The notes under the pieces: model-generated | Database searches by the model: none | What the model saw: only the letters and a program-made list of their open reading frames with translations | Told to the model about the DNA's origin: nothing | Made by a program: the position numbers and the translations under genes | Shown: positions 11,683 through 23,689 of the stretch, in pieces | How positions within the stretch are numbered: the stretch's first letter is position 1 | Layout of the letters: each line of letters opens with the position of its first letter | DNA from: Reticulitermes lucifugus | Taxonomy: Eukaryota; Arthropoda; Insecta; Blattodea; Rhinotermitidae | Assembly: GCA_026260175.1 (NCBI GenBank) | Contig: JAKCWW010000201.1 | Location: 48,101-112,100 of the forward strand | Reading direction: 5' to 3' | DNA: 64,000 nucleotides

Positions 11683-11943
11683 GACTATGAAGGCCCAGAG
11701 GGGGAGTAGAGGTATAGCTCTAATCTTTCTTTAAACCCGGCGCTAGATAGGGGTACATGATCAATGCCACGCCCCGGCTGCTTTACCCCCGGGATAAAAA
11801 CCCGTTACTTAATGTATAGGAGGCTGAGTGGGTCTCAGGGCCGGTCTGGACGGGTTCGGAAAATCTCGCCCCCACCGGTATTCGATCCCCGGACCGTCCA
11901 GCCCGTAGCGAGTCGCTATACCGACTACGCTATCCCAGGCCAC
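11683..11943 (-). mobile_element. tRNA-derived SINE, family 3
   Basis: The minus-strand head GGCCTGGGATAGCGTAGTCG is followed by a B-box-like GGGGATCGAATACCGG, then CCCGGGGGTAAAGCAGCC, TATCTAGCGCCGGG and TACCTCTACTCCCCCTCTG. A nearly full-length family 3 copy and a useful reference for the others. The remnant tRNA ancestor cannot be named. Confidence 0.8.
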
Positions 11944-12136
11944 ACATATGACTATACAGTAAATTGGAAGTTTATTTTTCGGAAAGTTACAATTGGTTAT
12001 ATCAAAATTCCTGAAGAATAAAACTGTCATTTCTTTGGTAATATACACGATTTTCAATAAGAAATTTTTCTGTCATAAAAATTTATAGCAACCCATTAAA
12101 GCGTTAAAGTATGTTATTTATTATACTGCAATATCT

Positions 12137-12538
12137 TTACTTTTTACTATAGCCTCCGACAATTTTGATGCAATTACCCATCTGGCAAGATTGTAAAAAT
12201 TCCGTCGCGGCAGAAAACGGGATTTTGCATTCACAAATGTTCACAAACAGAAATAGCCCTTTCCTCATTACTGCGGAAACATCGGCATCCAAATTCCTCC
12301 TCCAGCGGTCCAAAATCAGTTCGCCCACTGCAGCTGCATTCAAACCCCTCCATAAAGTGCCGGACCGACAGGTGGGCTGTCGTTGATGAGCTATCAACAA
12401 GCCATCAACATACACCTCTATAAATTGGCGGTGAATTTCAACGTGGAAAAACTCTTTCGCCCATAAAAATCGAAACACGTTACAAACTACTTTGCGGGTG
12501 AACTTTCCAATGTCATTACCATTGCAAAAGTAGTCCAT
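12137..12538 (-). pseudogene. mariner-type transposase, internally deleted (N-terminal HTH joined to C-terminal tail)
   Basis: A 133-codon frame. Residues about 20-45 (FLWAKEFFHVEIHRQFIEVY) match the N-terminal helix-turn-helix of mariner-like transposases, where the usual text is like AAEIHRQ-CEVYG. The last residues (ATEFLQSCQMGNCIKIVGGY) resemble the C-terminal end, usually like KCI-x-GDY. The catalytic DD-D core that should lie between, some 200 residues, is missing. It looks like a deletion derivative that could only be moved by a transposase encoded elsewhere. I did not find clear inverted ends. Recognition is by motif memory, so moderate. Confidence 0.6.
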
Positions 12539-13487
12539 GAAAGGTATCTGAGTGACTCTGCAGTCATCCGTTCCACATTACTCCTAACTAAAATTTCTAC
12601 TTCCTACTGAAAAAATAAAATGCTTTATCCATACAAATATCACAGATTGGAGAAAATAACTTATTGAACATACTAGTATGTGTGAATGAAAGCTTCGAAT
12701 TTAAGCTGGAAAGCAGTATATATATATATATATATATATCACTTGCAATATATACACGTACAAGCGTGTATATATGTATATATGCATAAACATACGCCAT
12801 CGTAATATACACATTACACAGAACAATATGTGCCCTCACATATTAGTCGTGTACGTATAACACTCATACACTAGATTAATTTAATATAGCCTGTATGTAA
12901 ACTATCCACTTTCTTAAGTTTAAAATAGACACAAATTCAATACGAATCCAATATTGTATTATGCAGTGACATGTCTTACACAACAAATTAAGTCTCTAGG
13001 CCTACTAGGGCACGATTATTATACGCAGCTTTGTTAGTGTGTCAAGGTTCAGCTTACACCTCCGAAAGTGAGACTGATACTGAACTAAATTTCGATCAGA
13101 GCTACAGACCGTATCGACTGGCACGTTAGGATGAAACATAGCATGATTCTTGGTTTTACACTGTCGTCCGTGTTGGATGATTGTTCGTGTGGTTGTTGCA
13201 CAGTTTCAGGAAGATAAAAGGTGTTGAAATTTTGGGATAACTACAGACCCCACTAACAGCATGAAATAAGTGCTCTTTATAATGGAGACAGTCTGTGTTC
13301 TCTGTGAGTTAGGAACTAACATTTTATAATCAGAAGAATTTTATCTTCAGATGTTTAAGAAGTAAATGCAAGTATCGCCTTACCCGATATTCCGCAAAGA
13401 ATACACAATCTCGGGAAATGATTCTCTATGTTTAAAGTATCCACTCAAATCTCTGGGATCAAATATTCTCAACGGGAAATAATAAGA
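12539..13487. other. No gene; (AT)n microsatellite
   Basis: Holds a (TA)n run at about 12717-12739 followed by AT-rich DNA with TATATAC/TATATG motifs. No coding signal. Confidence 0.55.
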
Positions 13488-13715
13488 TATTCGCTCTTCT
13501 GGGATGTTACGCAGTGTAGATTGGTAGTTGCTTAACGATGTTTCGGGATAACCTATCTGTCCAATCTTCAGGGGGTCCACATTGACCCTTCAAAATGGGA
13601 ACAATAGGGTGTCCCGAAACATCGGTAACTAACAACCATTCTACGCTGCGTAACATCCCAGAAGATCAAAGATATCCTTTACACCGTGGCGGAAGCCTGA
13701 AATCAAGGGAAGTAA
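13488..13715. repeat. P1 palindromic repeat, near-complete
   Basis: The left arm starts TTCGCTCTTCTGGGATGTTA and the right arm ends GTAACATCCCAGAAGATCAA, followed by the family's 3' extension CGTGGCGGAAGCCTGAAATC. On the minus strand the left arm carries CCCCCTGAAGATTGGAC and later GAAACATCG, so this copy has a true CTGAAGA hammerhead core, where most P1 copies read TTGAAGA. Confidence 0.9.
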
Positions 13716-14400
13716 CGAGACAAATTAGAACAGAAATTGTGTAAATGCCAAACCCAAGACAGAAAATGAAGATGGATACAAAGGCATCAAACCAAAGCGA
13801 GAGGATCCAAAACGGACACACCGATATGGAAGGAAATTAAATTGATACATTATGAATGGTCCGTATTAATAGCGCCCAATGTGTAAGAAAATGGGATCAA
13901 CGTATTAAATAAGAGAGATAAGTACGGTGGATGTGCCTGTACACCTCTCGTTACCTGCCTTGCTTAAAAGACAAGTTCTTAAGGAGACTATTTCCAACTT
14001 CGCTAACTGGATAAAGTAAATTTGAAAAGCAATAACGATGACACCTCCTTCTTTCAAACCATTATAAATAGGAGATTAAGCAGACAAATAATTAGCTATG
14101 GATTTAATTTATATACAGCCTATATACCAATGTTTTAATTCAGCCAGCTGAAGTGATGACTAAGCAGAATTCAATGAGAGTGGTCTTCGTTAATCATAGA
14201 GTGACGTGATGCCTCAAAATACTTTTGTACTTTTATTTTTCTTTAGTATGTGACGGAGGAATTATATCAATAAGTATTGCCTAATATCAGCAAAATCTTA
14301 TAGTTGTGCTAAGTCGTAACGCCTCGTCTTAAGTCATATTGCGCAATTCCGGTATATGAAGGCGCATAATTCAAATTATATGAAGCAATAAATGCTGGAA
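13716..14400. other. No recognisable gene
   Basis: AT-rich, short frames only. Confidence 0.5.
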
Positions 14401-14405
14401 GCTCC

Positions 14406-14438
<33 letters not shown>
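14401..14438. repeat. (AT)n microsatellite
   Basis: A TA dinucleotide run directly before a SINE. More TA units follow the SINE tail near 14681-14695, so the SINE inserted into the microsatellite. Confidence 0.9.
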
Positions 14439-14442
<4 letters not shown>

Positions 14443-14690
14443 ATCCCAGTGGCCATGCGGTCTAAGGCGTGGATCTTCGGCCGCTCGCTTACTAGGATTG
14501 TGGGTTCAAATCCCGCCGGTGGCATGGATGTCTGTCTCTTGTGAGTGTTGTGTGTTGNNNNNNNNNNNNNNNNNNNNNNNNNNNNNNNNNNNNNNNNNNN
14601 NNNNNNNNNNNNNNNNNNNNNNNNNNNNNNNNNACGAGGAGGCCCAGGCCCATATAGGGCTGTCGAGCCATAGAAAAAAAAATATATATA
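14439..14690 (+). mobile_element. tRNA-derived SINE, family 1, interrupted by a gap
   Basis: The head GCCGATCCCAGTGGCCATGC carries an A-box-like TGGCCATGCGGTCTAAGGCG and a B-box GGTTCAAATCC, resembling Leu/Ser-type tRNA. The body has TGGATGTCTGTCTCTTGTGAG and the 3' end GGCCCATATAGGGCTGTCGAG followed by an A tail. The central part is hidden by the N run. Other copies: 24843-25071, 56298-56560 and 61597-61854 (minus). Confidence 0.9.
14558..14633. other. Assembly gap (76 N)
   Basis: A run of N inside SINE family 1. Comparison with the copy at 24843-25071 suggests about 100 bases belong there, so the gap length may be an estimate. Confidence 0.99.
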
Positions 14691-16127
14691 TATATACTGC
14701 GTGGAATATCTGGAGCTGAGTTGCTCTTTATGGACAAGAATCTAATGCGTCATTGTAAGAGATTCCTCAATTCATACGGATTTTAAGTGCACTGTCGGCG
14801 GCGTTGTCAGTGGAAGGAAAGAATTCTTAAAAGGGAGACAATTCTGTTGCGGTGTGGGAAACACACAGGTGATATCACACACACACACACAATCCCATTA
14901 TATGATACCCTAGGTTTAATTGAATCTAGTTACGGGGTTGTCACGTTCTTTGTGACGTACATGCTGAGGTTGAAGAAACAGCTGTGCATAGACTGTGTTC
15001 CTTTTGAGGTGCAATCTGAGAGCGAAAAACAACTGAACATCGAACATACAACGTAGCACAACCAGGTGGCAGCACTCCGATGCAAGAAATTAATGCTTAG
15101 TGTGCTTTAAGAACAACAACGTTTGAAAGAATTCATGGAGCCTTGCTTGAATATCAAGACAGCATGTCATGTGACGGACACGTGGCTAGTACATATACAC
15201 ATCAACTACAGAACGTCGGCTAATAGTAAACCTATTGCTGATAATTACTTAAAAGCAAAGGTGCGTCTTTGCAGGATGCAGAAAGACACACGACTGCTGC
15301 GACGTTCGCCCTCCTTTTCAAGGAGGTCCGAATCGATAATGCGTCTCTGGTGACGTCAGAGAACCTGCGGCTGCTACCGCGAGATTCATGATACGGGCTG
15401 TTTTTGAGAGGAACAGTGTCATATGATATCAGATATTTAAGGCCGTAAACTCCTACAGACGCCGACGATTCAGATCTTCTAGGATGGGAAGCTGCGTTGC
15501 TGGGTTCATCCTACAGGGGTGGGTATGTAAGTTTTAACACATGGTTTAAGAAAACCGCATTATTTAAACAATTATGGGAGGAATGGTAATTTGTGGGAAA
15601 TAGAACAGAGATTATGCAGCATGTCTTAAAAATTCAGTAAACTTCCTTGTTGCCTAAACACACAAAACGAATTTCTAGGGGCGCTTTCTAGCGTGCGTTC
15701 GCATATGTCAAAACAGGTCTTTAAAAGGTCAATATTTTCGGAAGATTCGAAGGAAGGTAATGCCTTCATCTTCAGGGTTGAGGGAAACATTAACCCAGCG
15801 ACACAGTGTCCCATTCGAGAAGATCTGAATCATGAACAAAACTGCTGTGTGAACTTAGAAGTTTCACAAACGTCGCTTCTTATAGCGTTGTCGTCAATAC
15901 CATCAAATAACACACACATGATATCCCCCCAAGCCAGGAGTTCATTCATGGCCAAGGAGATCGAACATTTGTCATAACGAGGAAAGTTTCCTAATACACT
16001 TCTGTAAGACCGAAATTTTGGCTCCGAAGTCGAAAACTCCTTACGATAAGTCAAATCTTTGACGTGTCGGCAGTGTGAAGACATGGAAAGACGTACAGAC
16101 ACTTCAATGGCAAAAGATATGACATCT
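14691..16127. other. No gene; short CA repeat
   Basis: A (CA)n run lies at about 14878-14892. The overlapping plus and minus frames between 15626 and 16204 show no recognisable domain and run into a P1 repeat. Confidence 0.5.
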
Positions 16128-16342
16128 GCGTTCTTCTGGGATTTTAGGCAGAGTAGATACGTAGTTTTTTTTACCGACGTTTCAGGACATCCGATCGGCC
16201 CCATCTACAAGGGCAAGCAGTCCAAGAAGAACGAAGACCGACAGGTTGTCCCGAAACGTCGGTAAAAATCTACGGATCTATGCTGCGTGAAATTCTAGAA
16301 GAATGTAGCTCTCATTTGCACTGCGGCGGAAGCCTCAAATCA
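16128..16342. repeat. P1 palindromic repeat, two arms
   Basis: The left arm is GTTCTTCTGGGATTTTAGGC with TTTACCGACGTTTCAGGACA. The turn is GGCAAGCAGTCCAAGAAGAA. The right arm is GTCCCGAAACGTCGGTAAAA with TGCTGCGTGAAATTCTAGAA, then the 3' extension GCACTGCGGCGGAAGCCTCA. Confidence 0.85.
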
Positions 16343-16993
16343 AGCAAAAGATATCTGAAATTAATTATGATTCTGGAAATGGAAGAGGCTGTGGAGTCAG
16401 TGCTCGTTCACTAATCTCAGGGTGAGGAAAGGGTTAACACAGCGGTAAACGTATCCAGTACGTTGCATACCACTTGTACTGGATGCGAATTTGGACATGG
16501 ACTGAATACCCAAAATTAGGTACCTGTTGGCTTTCTCCAGACTTCCCAAGCGGTTTCAGGAGTACAGAAATCTCTCCCCATCTGTGGGGATTGCGTTGGT
16601 GAGGAAGAACCACAGCTGATACAAAGAGGCATCTGTGGGAATAGAAAGCTTAAGGGAAACTGACAGCTGTTTTAACACTCACAAAGCCTAATAAAGTTAT
16701 TTTTTTCCTAATGCAAATAAGAATATTAACATAGACATTTAAAAATAAAATGGACATACAATAGAGGATTGCACAAAACGAAGCGCCATATTCATAACCT
16801 GGTGGCCAAGTATTTGATTTAGGACGCCATTACAGCCGTGCCCCGAGCAAACATGGATCCCTTGGTAATAACAGCGCTGCTTTTTCGGGAATAAGAAATT
16901 AAAAATCGCTGATGCATAAACCAAAACGTACCTGCAGCATTTATCGGAACTGAATAAAACAAGACAGGCAATGTAGGTATAAAAGCAACACCG
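16343..16993. other. No recognisable gene
   Basis: Short frames only, with no known repeat. Confidence 0.5.
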
Positions 16994-17488
16994 AGGCGCG
17001 TTCGCGTAACCATTTTTGCCGTGGAGAAGCTATAAGTAATACATATTGTGAGTGTTTGTCTGTAGCCTTAGTTATCCAGCATGTAAAGCGCATGCTGGCC
17101 TGTCTGGCTCTACCATATTTTTCCACATCATATAATAAACGGCACGATTTTCGAAAAAAAAAATTATTGAACATAAAATGTGTGTTTTGATTTTATCTAC
17201 AACATTTGTCTGAAACATTTCTCATTCTAAGAAGAATTCAGTGAGCTATTTTCACACATGTGCATAGGTATTCATGTAAAGTACTCGTTATTCTTGTCAG
17301 ATTTGAATAAAACCTGAATTTTCTCGACAGATTTTTGAAAAATATCCACATATGAAATTTAATGAAAATCCGTCCAGTGGGAGCCGAGTTGTTCCTTGTG
17401 GACGCGTATACGGGCGGACGGACAGACACATAGGCAGACGGGCATGACGAGGCTAATAGCCACTTTTCACAATTTTGCGAACGCGCCT
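16994..17488 (-). mobile_element. Non-autonomous TIR element with AGGCGCGTTCGC ends
   Basis: The left end AGGCGCGTTCGCG and the right end GCGAACGCGCCT are inverted, with at least 12 matching bases. The interior has no transposase. It shares CTGTCTGTCCG-type spacers, GGCTCCCACTGGACGGATTTTC (cut short here as a minus-strand motif) and CATGCTGGATAACTAAGGC with a second copy at 18466-18945 in the opposite orientation. About 495 bp, compatible with a MITE of a cut-and-paste family I cannot assign. Confidence 0.75.
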
Positions 17489-18465
17489 GAAAATAGACAG
17501 TCGCTCACAACACTCATAAGAGTGCTGTGATTTAGTACCGTCTTAATGGAACTCATTGAGAGCTACGTAACTTCAGAACTACTCAACGTGCGTTAAAATA
17601 ATTCAGTTACTGACCGTATATTGGAAGGTACGGTTAGAATATTCGCATTCATAGAATGACGACAACCATGTAAATCCAAGGCAGTTTATATTCCGAACCA
17701 AACATTCACCGCAAAATTCCCGAGATACGAGTCTACTCGTATAAGTGGTCAGCCCTATAATAAATATTTGTTGTTTCTAAGACAAAATCCGCCACTGGAC
17801 AGAATCCTTAGCCAGCTACATCCTTACAATCAATTTTATATTATTTCCTGCAGCCAATCTTGCAATTCCGGATATTTTCTTAGAGATTTCCCCATAAATA
17901 TTCTGCATTTACATCTTCTTACCCAATCCTAGGTTATAGTACTCCGCTGTATTTTAGTACGTAATCATCAGGAAATCTGTACAAATACAGTTTGTCCTTT
18001 TGCCTTAAAAATCCGAGACAGTCCATTTATTTATATTGTTGTTTCGTCTAAATACTTTCCTCAGCAGATTATTTTCAAGCAACCCTGCTTATAGTGTTGC
18101 TTTCTACTCTCCAACTAGAAGACCGTGTGTCACAACCATACAAAGGAAGTTTTAACAAAAAAACATTATGTATTGCTACTCTGACTTTTAAGTTTCTGAA
18201 TTCGGAAGCATGAAGGGTTTAATACATGTTGAAGTGATCTTGTGGTGTGAAGCCTGAAGCAAGGGGCCTGAAGCACGTTCTAATTCTGTGCTGTCAGCAA
18301 TAATTGTGACTGATACAGATTATTGTACATAGGCCGTCGAATTCACAATAGAGCTAAATATTTTCCTTGTGGTAATTTCACACTGCAGTTCAGCAACAAT
18401 TGGCTCCGGTCAAAGCTATTTTAATACCTTAACACTGTATAACCACTTAAAGTCCAGTGGTAATT
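17489..18465. other. No recognisable gene
   Basis: Spacer between two inverted copies of the same TIR element. Short frames only. Confidence 0.5.
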
Positions 18466-18945
18466 AGGTGTGTTCGCGAAATTGCGAAAAGCGACCATTA
18501 ACTTCGTCATATCTGTCTGTCTGTCTGTCCGCATGGAACAAATCGGCTCCCACTGGACGGATTTTCATGATATTTTATATTCGAATATTTTTCGAAAATC
18601 TGTCGAGAAAATTCAAGTTTCATTAAAATCTCACAAGAGTAACGGGCACTTTACACGAAAGCATTTATGATAATAACTCGCTCAATTCTTATTAGAATGA
18701 GAAATGTTTCAGACAAAAGTTGTAGCGAAAATCAAAACACATTGTAGGTTCAATAACCTTTTTCTGAAAGTCGTGGCGTTTATAAGATAATGCGGAAAAA
18801 TATGGTACAGCCAGACAGGCCACAGATTACAATATAATACGGCGCATGCGCTTTGCATGCTGGATAACTAAGGCTACAGACACACACTCAGAATATGTAA
18901 TACTTCCTGCATTTGAAGGGCAACAATGGTTTCGCGAACGCGCCT
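18466..18945 (+). mobile_element. Non-autonomous TIR element, inverted partner
   Basis: Starts AGGTGTGTTCGCG and ends CGCGAACGCGCCT. The interior matches 16994-17488 read on the other strand: a TCTGTCTGTCTGTCCGC spacer, CTCCCACTGGACGGATTTTC, GACAGGCCACAG and GCATGCTGGATAACTAAGGC. The two copies face each other about 1 kb apart and could pair as a long hairpin if transcribed together. Confidence 0.75.
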
Positions 18946-19784
18946 CAATGTTATGTTTATACGTACTTTACCTGCCATGTTTTATGCACCAACCGATGTA
19001 ACGTTAAGAAACTTCATTTTATTACACAATGTATTTACATGTTCCGTATTGTTTTAAAGAGAAGACACGCTGTATCTCTATAGAGAATTAATCGGTTAGT
19101 CTTTATAATGAAGAGGGACTGTGTTCTCTGTGAAGTAGAAATTCAGTTTTCATGTATAACTTGTTCTTGGCAGAATGAGGAACTGTAGGAGGACCGTGCA
19201 GGATGAGCACAAAATAAAAAAGGTAAAATGTTTATAAAATGCTGTCGAAGAAACATATTGGGGAAACTGAGAAAAAAAATTAAAACCTGTAAATCTAGGC
19301 AATAACTGCCGCCAACTGACTTGAGATTTACGAATTCATGCTTCTCAGGAAATGACTGGATTGATCGTGTGATTGTTACATTAGGCCTACGTGTCCTCAG
19401 TTTACGATGTATTACAAGTCTGACAAATTTCGATGGCCACACGAAAGACTATACTGAGTGTAGAATGGTTAGATTAGGTCTGTCTGTCTGTCCGCGTGGT
19501 TTAGCTTGCTAGCAAACTTCATGAAATTCGATGAAAATTACTTTGTGGGTACGTAAAGTAAAACGAATACTGTCAAGTGAACGTGCGTGTTGTCGCCCCT
19601 GTCATTTGCATAACCTGCTCTAATTGAATGAAAGTTTATAAGCAAGGCAAAGTTGTACTTGTTCTTAATTAATTAACCGCCACGCTGTAAAGATTTGCAA
19701 CGGAGTGGAGTTATGGCTGTCCGTGCTGTCTTAATCTCATAACCTTAAGGAGGTCAGTTGGCAGATTCATACTCCGGTTGAAAT
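18946..19784. other. No gene; possible fragment of the TIR element
   Basis: A CTGTCTGTCTGTCCGCGTGG block at about 19478-19500 followed by ATGAAATTCGATGAAAATTA resembles the 5' part of the TIR element at 18466. The rest is featureless. Confidence 0.4.
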
Positions 19785-20014
19785 TTTCGCTCTTCTGGCA
19801 TGTTACGCAGCGTTGTTTGGTAGTTAGTTATCGACGTTTCGCGACAACCTATCGTTCCCATCTTCAAGGGTAAAGGGTCATAGACTGCTTGACCATTGAA
19901 GATGGGAATGATAGGTTTCACGGAAACTTCGGTAACTAACTACCAATGAACGCTGCGTAACATCCCAGAAGAGCAAATATCTCATTTGCACCGCGGCGGA
20001 AGCTTGAAGTCACA
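19785..20014. repeat. P1 palindromic repeat, near-complete
   Basis: The left arm is TTCGCTCTTCTGGCATGTTA with TTATCGACGTTTCGCGACAA. The turn lies around GGGTAAAGGGTCATAGACTG. The right arm is ATTGAAGATGGGAATGATAG with TCGGTAACTAACTACCAATG and GCTGCGTAACATCCCAGAAG, then GCACCGCGGCGGAAGC. One of the best preserved copies. Confidence 0.9.
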
Positions 20015-22394
20015 CAATTCGGTTGCTTTTACCCGGTACCTGTTGGACAGGAAGCTGCTGGTGTTTAAGAGGACATTTCTTGCCTCGGCCGGGAAATGTT
20101 GCCTTCTTTCCAGTCACAATACCAGCCGAGTTATGCTGGCACATAATAAAATGTTAAACAGCAAACTGAGTAAAATGAAGCCTGCACGTGGTACAAAATG
20201 TCGATACAGCCGAGGAGTTTGAAATGTTTCGCTTGCATCATTCCGTACAAAGCGAAGAGACCCAATTTGTGCCTTCATGCAGTGCGACGTGTGTATTTCT
20301 GGAGAGATCTTTAGCAGTGAAATTAATGGCGCCAATACAGCTTCTCATCTTGTCTGCTGCTGTAATACAGGCGATGTGGCCTAGTGACTTCTGTATTATC
20401 GTGACATTTGGCAAAGTGTTTAAATTCATTATTGTGATGTCAAGGATATGACCACAGCTGATTCATGCAACTGACTGAACTGTGCAATGGGTAGAGGTAT
20501 GACTTTTCTTGAACTGGTTTATATGTTGTAGAAAGGCTTTGAATTTGGTAAAGTACTTTTCAGCGTTGAATGAGATGATACCCACGTATGTTTTGTCTGA
20601 GACAACTTTGGGGCTTTTCATTAGCTGAACCCTTCAGCACGGTAGAATCGAAGGATAGCCACAACCATAAATTAGGATGTATGTGGAACTATAACCTCCA
20701 CTAGGAATTAGGAGTAGGTAAAGACTCGCACAAAATTTATACCTTTAGTAGAAAAGTCAGAAATCCTTAGTATGTGGAAGCAACAGTGGTGAGGATACAT
20801 GGGAGAAGGGTCATTTAAAGAAAACTGGAAAAGACTTGGACATAAACGTAAATCATTACCTACTGTCCACGCACGCGCCTGAGTAAACCAATGGCTTATC
20901 TCAGGAAGGTTGGGGCCCCAAATGAGATTTGAAGCAGGTGGAAGTGTCTTCTGGCCAGAAGAGATTTACGCAGTAATATATTCCTTTAGTCCTTATAAAA
21001 ATACAACGAATTAAGACAAAAAGTCTTAGAAAGTTCTTGGGCTTAAAGTTGGCTATTTTGTCATGAAACTGTGCCACATCTCAAGGCATGGAAGAGAAAG
21101 GTTCGAGTGTAGAAGAGTGAGATAAATTGAAAAAAATAGTAGATGGTCTTAAAGAGTAGAGAAGAAAGGAGTAAAATGTAGAGTGTAAACGAAAGGCTCA
21201 GTGGTAAATAGATTAAAAGAGGGCTGTAGAATGCCATAGGCGGAGGAAGAGAGAAGCACGTTTAACTTAAAACTGAAATGAGACAGACGCAAAGGGGTAG
21301 GAAAGACAGGAAACAGGAAAAAATAGATTCCCAATAGGAAATATGATAAAAATAAGGGCGAAAAGTAATAATTAAACAAAAATACAGAGAAGAGAAATGA
21401 AGGCAAAAGAGGGAAAGGGAGTAAAAGAAAGAACATGAGTAGTAGAATGTCTTTCAGCATTTAGAATGTCCACTGGATATATAAGACAGTAGCAGTATTT
21501 CGCAGTAGTAATATACTGCTTTTATAATGTCGATTATAATTCAATTATTGGACGAATGGGCACACCGACAGACATAACACTTTTCTTACATTGTATCGAA
21601 GAAATTACTAATGCTACGGCTATATGTGTATTATAAGAACAATCAGACATCGCAGTTAACTCCGTCTTCTTTAAAACGGCACTGCTTGCAATATTAAATT
21701 ACCCAGCGTTGCTTTCCCTCCTTTCATAAATACAAATAAATTACTGTTTCAGGACTTACAACGTTATCAGATTACTTGAAACAGTTAATTTTCGCTATGG
21801 TTGTATTTTTTGAGGGCGAAGACGCATTTTGTTAGGAGAAACTAGAATCTCCTCAAACTACATGCTAGCTCTCTCTGCATTTCTTGGATTCCTTCCCGGA
21901 GACTCACGCAAGGCTGCCATTATCGTAAAGTCTCAATCGGTGTAACAAATGGTAGGCGGTTCCGAAGCACATTGACCGCTTACGTTATTTCTCAATCACG
22001 CTACTGCATAAGGGCGTGGCAATCCCATATATAATTGCTTTAGGATAAGAGCAGACAAGTGCAGTACAGTTGGCAGAGGGATGTCAGAAAGTTATTGCTT
22101 TCGAACTAAGATGGTGAGGGTAAGGGAAAGAGACAACACGAGAAAGGAAACGTAAGTATGAGTTTTCTGCGACTTTCACTTGGGAGTTAAAAGTCAATTG
22201 TAGAGGGTTCCGGTGGTGGTTTATTGCACTTAGGCCTCAGCGGCCTCTGGATTTTGCCCATCGTCTAGTATTCCGAAGGGAACATCAAGTTTACGTTTCG
22301 GATTGGCTCAGTTAAAGACAACTGCTGTTCCTGTAGGGCACATCTCAGTAGGTGCCTACCCACCACTTCATCTAAGGACAAAAGCAGATTAGTC
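20015..22394. other. No recognisable gene
   Basis: About 2.4 kb with short frames only. The frame at 21149-21460 (minus) is a purine-rich strand read backwards as Leu/Phe/Pro and is not convincing. 22200-22394 (CTTAGGCCTCAGCGGCCTCT and following) looks repeat-like but matches nothing else here. Confidence 0.45.
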
Positions 22395-22712
22395 TGCCAA
22401 ACGTGTGTTTGATGGGCGGGGGGGGGCACGCACTGTCACATTTCGTTGAGGCACTGCGCTATAAGCCGGAATGTCGCGGGTTCGATTCCCGATGAACTAA
22501 TTGACTTAATCCTTTCGGCCGCACTATCACCCTGGGGTCGACTCAGCCTCAAAAATAAATCAGTACCAGGAATATGTCCTGGGGGGTAAAGGCGGTTAGT
22601 GCGTAGGGCTGACAACCTTACCACTTTCATGTGCTAATTGTTTGGAAATCTGGGAGCCTCAACCTCCTGGAACCCTAAGGGTCTGTACTGAAACAGCTTT
22701 ACCTTTATAACA
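22395..22712 (+). mobile_element. tRNA-derived SINE, family 4
   Basis: tRNA-like head with GAGGCACTGCGCTATAAGCC and B-box GGGTTCGATTCCCG, then GACTTAATCCTTTCGGCCGC, CTGGGGTCGACTCAGCC, ACCAGGAATATGTCCTGG, CAACCTCCTGGAACCCTAAG and a tail ending TTTACCTTT. The same parts in the same order lie at 52050-52322 (minus). A 3' fragment lies at 28485-28580. Confidence 0.8.
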
Positions 22713-22769
22713 GATGACGGATCAGTCCAGATACAAACGAACCCCGTGCAAGACTTGATGTCCCACTAG

Positions 22770-22925
22770 AACCTGTTCCCACCTACAAGGGCCAAGATGT
22801 CCAAAGAAAAAGCTTTCTTCTAGGATATCTTGACCTTTGAAGATCGGCCCGGTACTGTGTTCCGGTACGTCGATGACAAATCAACATACGCCGCGCAACA
22901 ACCCATGAAAACGAAGGTCTCGACG
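22770..22925. repeat. P1-like palindromic repeat, degenerate
   Basis: CCACCTACAAGGGCCAAGAT and GTCCAAAGAAAAAGC are followed by CTTGACCTTTGAAGATCGGC, CCGGTACGTCGATGAC and CGCCGCGCAACAACCCATGA. The order matches the P1 turn and right arm, but many positions have changed. Confidence 0.55.
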
Positions 22926-23689
22926 TATGCATACATTCCAGAATCACCTTGCATAAGCGATATTTATGGCTTCGTGGGCCTGCAATATCAGCTAACATGA
23001 ACACTGCGACGTCTCTATGGGGTAAAGCAACACTGCCTTGACGGTGTACTAATAATTAATTTGATTATCTCCATTTGCAGAAAAGATGCTTCAGTTTTCA
23101 AGTAAAAGAAAACTTAAGAGAATTCTAATCTTAAATATAATGGAACATCCAAAGTTGAACACACGGGTAAAGCTATTTTACACAAATACAGGCCAACAAG
23201 TATTAAAAAATTATGTGTTCAATAAATCATTTCTCTAACGAAACACGGGGGCAAATGCACCATATACAGGCTCGCTGCCATACCTTAGTAAAACATTTAC
23301 ACACATATTATGCGTTTTTAAAGAAATAAGCTTTTAATCCCCGAGTTTTTGTGGTATAATTTACATACAAATTTTAGATAGTATGAATATGAATAAATAG
23401 GATTAAATCAATTAAAAACAAACAGATAATTACTGTAACTGGGTATGATCAGTTTCACATCTTCACTATTAGTAGACGTTTCAGTTGTTACAAGTTATTC
23501 GTACAAAATGCATCTATTGAACACTTAGAAGTTTTCATCAGCAAGATTGAACATCGCCATCTTTCTCTATTTAGTATATGTTGAAGACTGATATCTGCTT
23601 AAACTGTGAACAAAACTTTAGTTTCTACTTCACAAAGAACACGGTTCGCCTCTATTGTAAAGTAAAAACGTACATTTGTTCCTGTACAG
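22926..23689. other. No recognisable gene
   Basis: AT-rich, short frames only. Confidence 0.5.

Noticed and set aside
15735-15790. Hammerhead-like core on the minus strand (CTGAAGA at 15769-15775)
   Set aside because: The second box reads GAATC, not GAAAC, and no stem I pairing was found, so chance is likely.
21149-21460. 103-codon minus frame rich in Leu, Phe and Pro
   Set aside because: It is the complement of a purine-rich stretch. Composition alone explains it, and it has no membrane-protein motif order.
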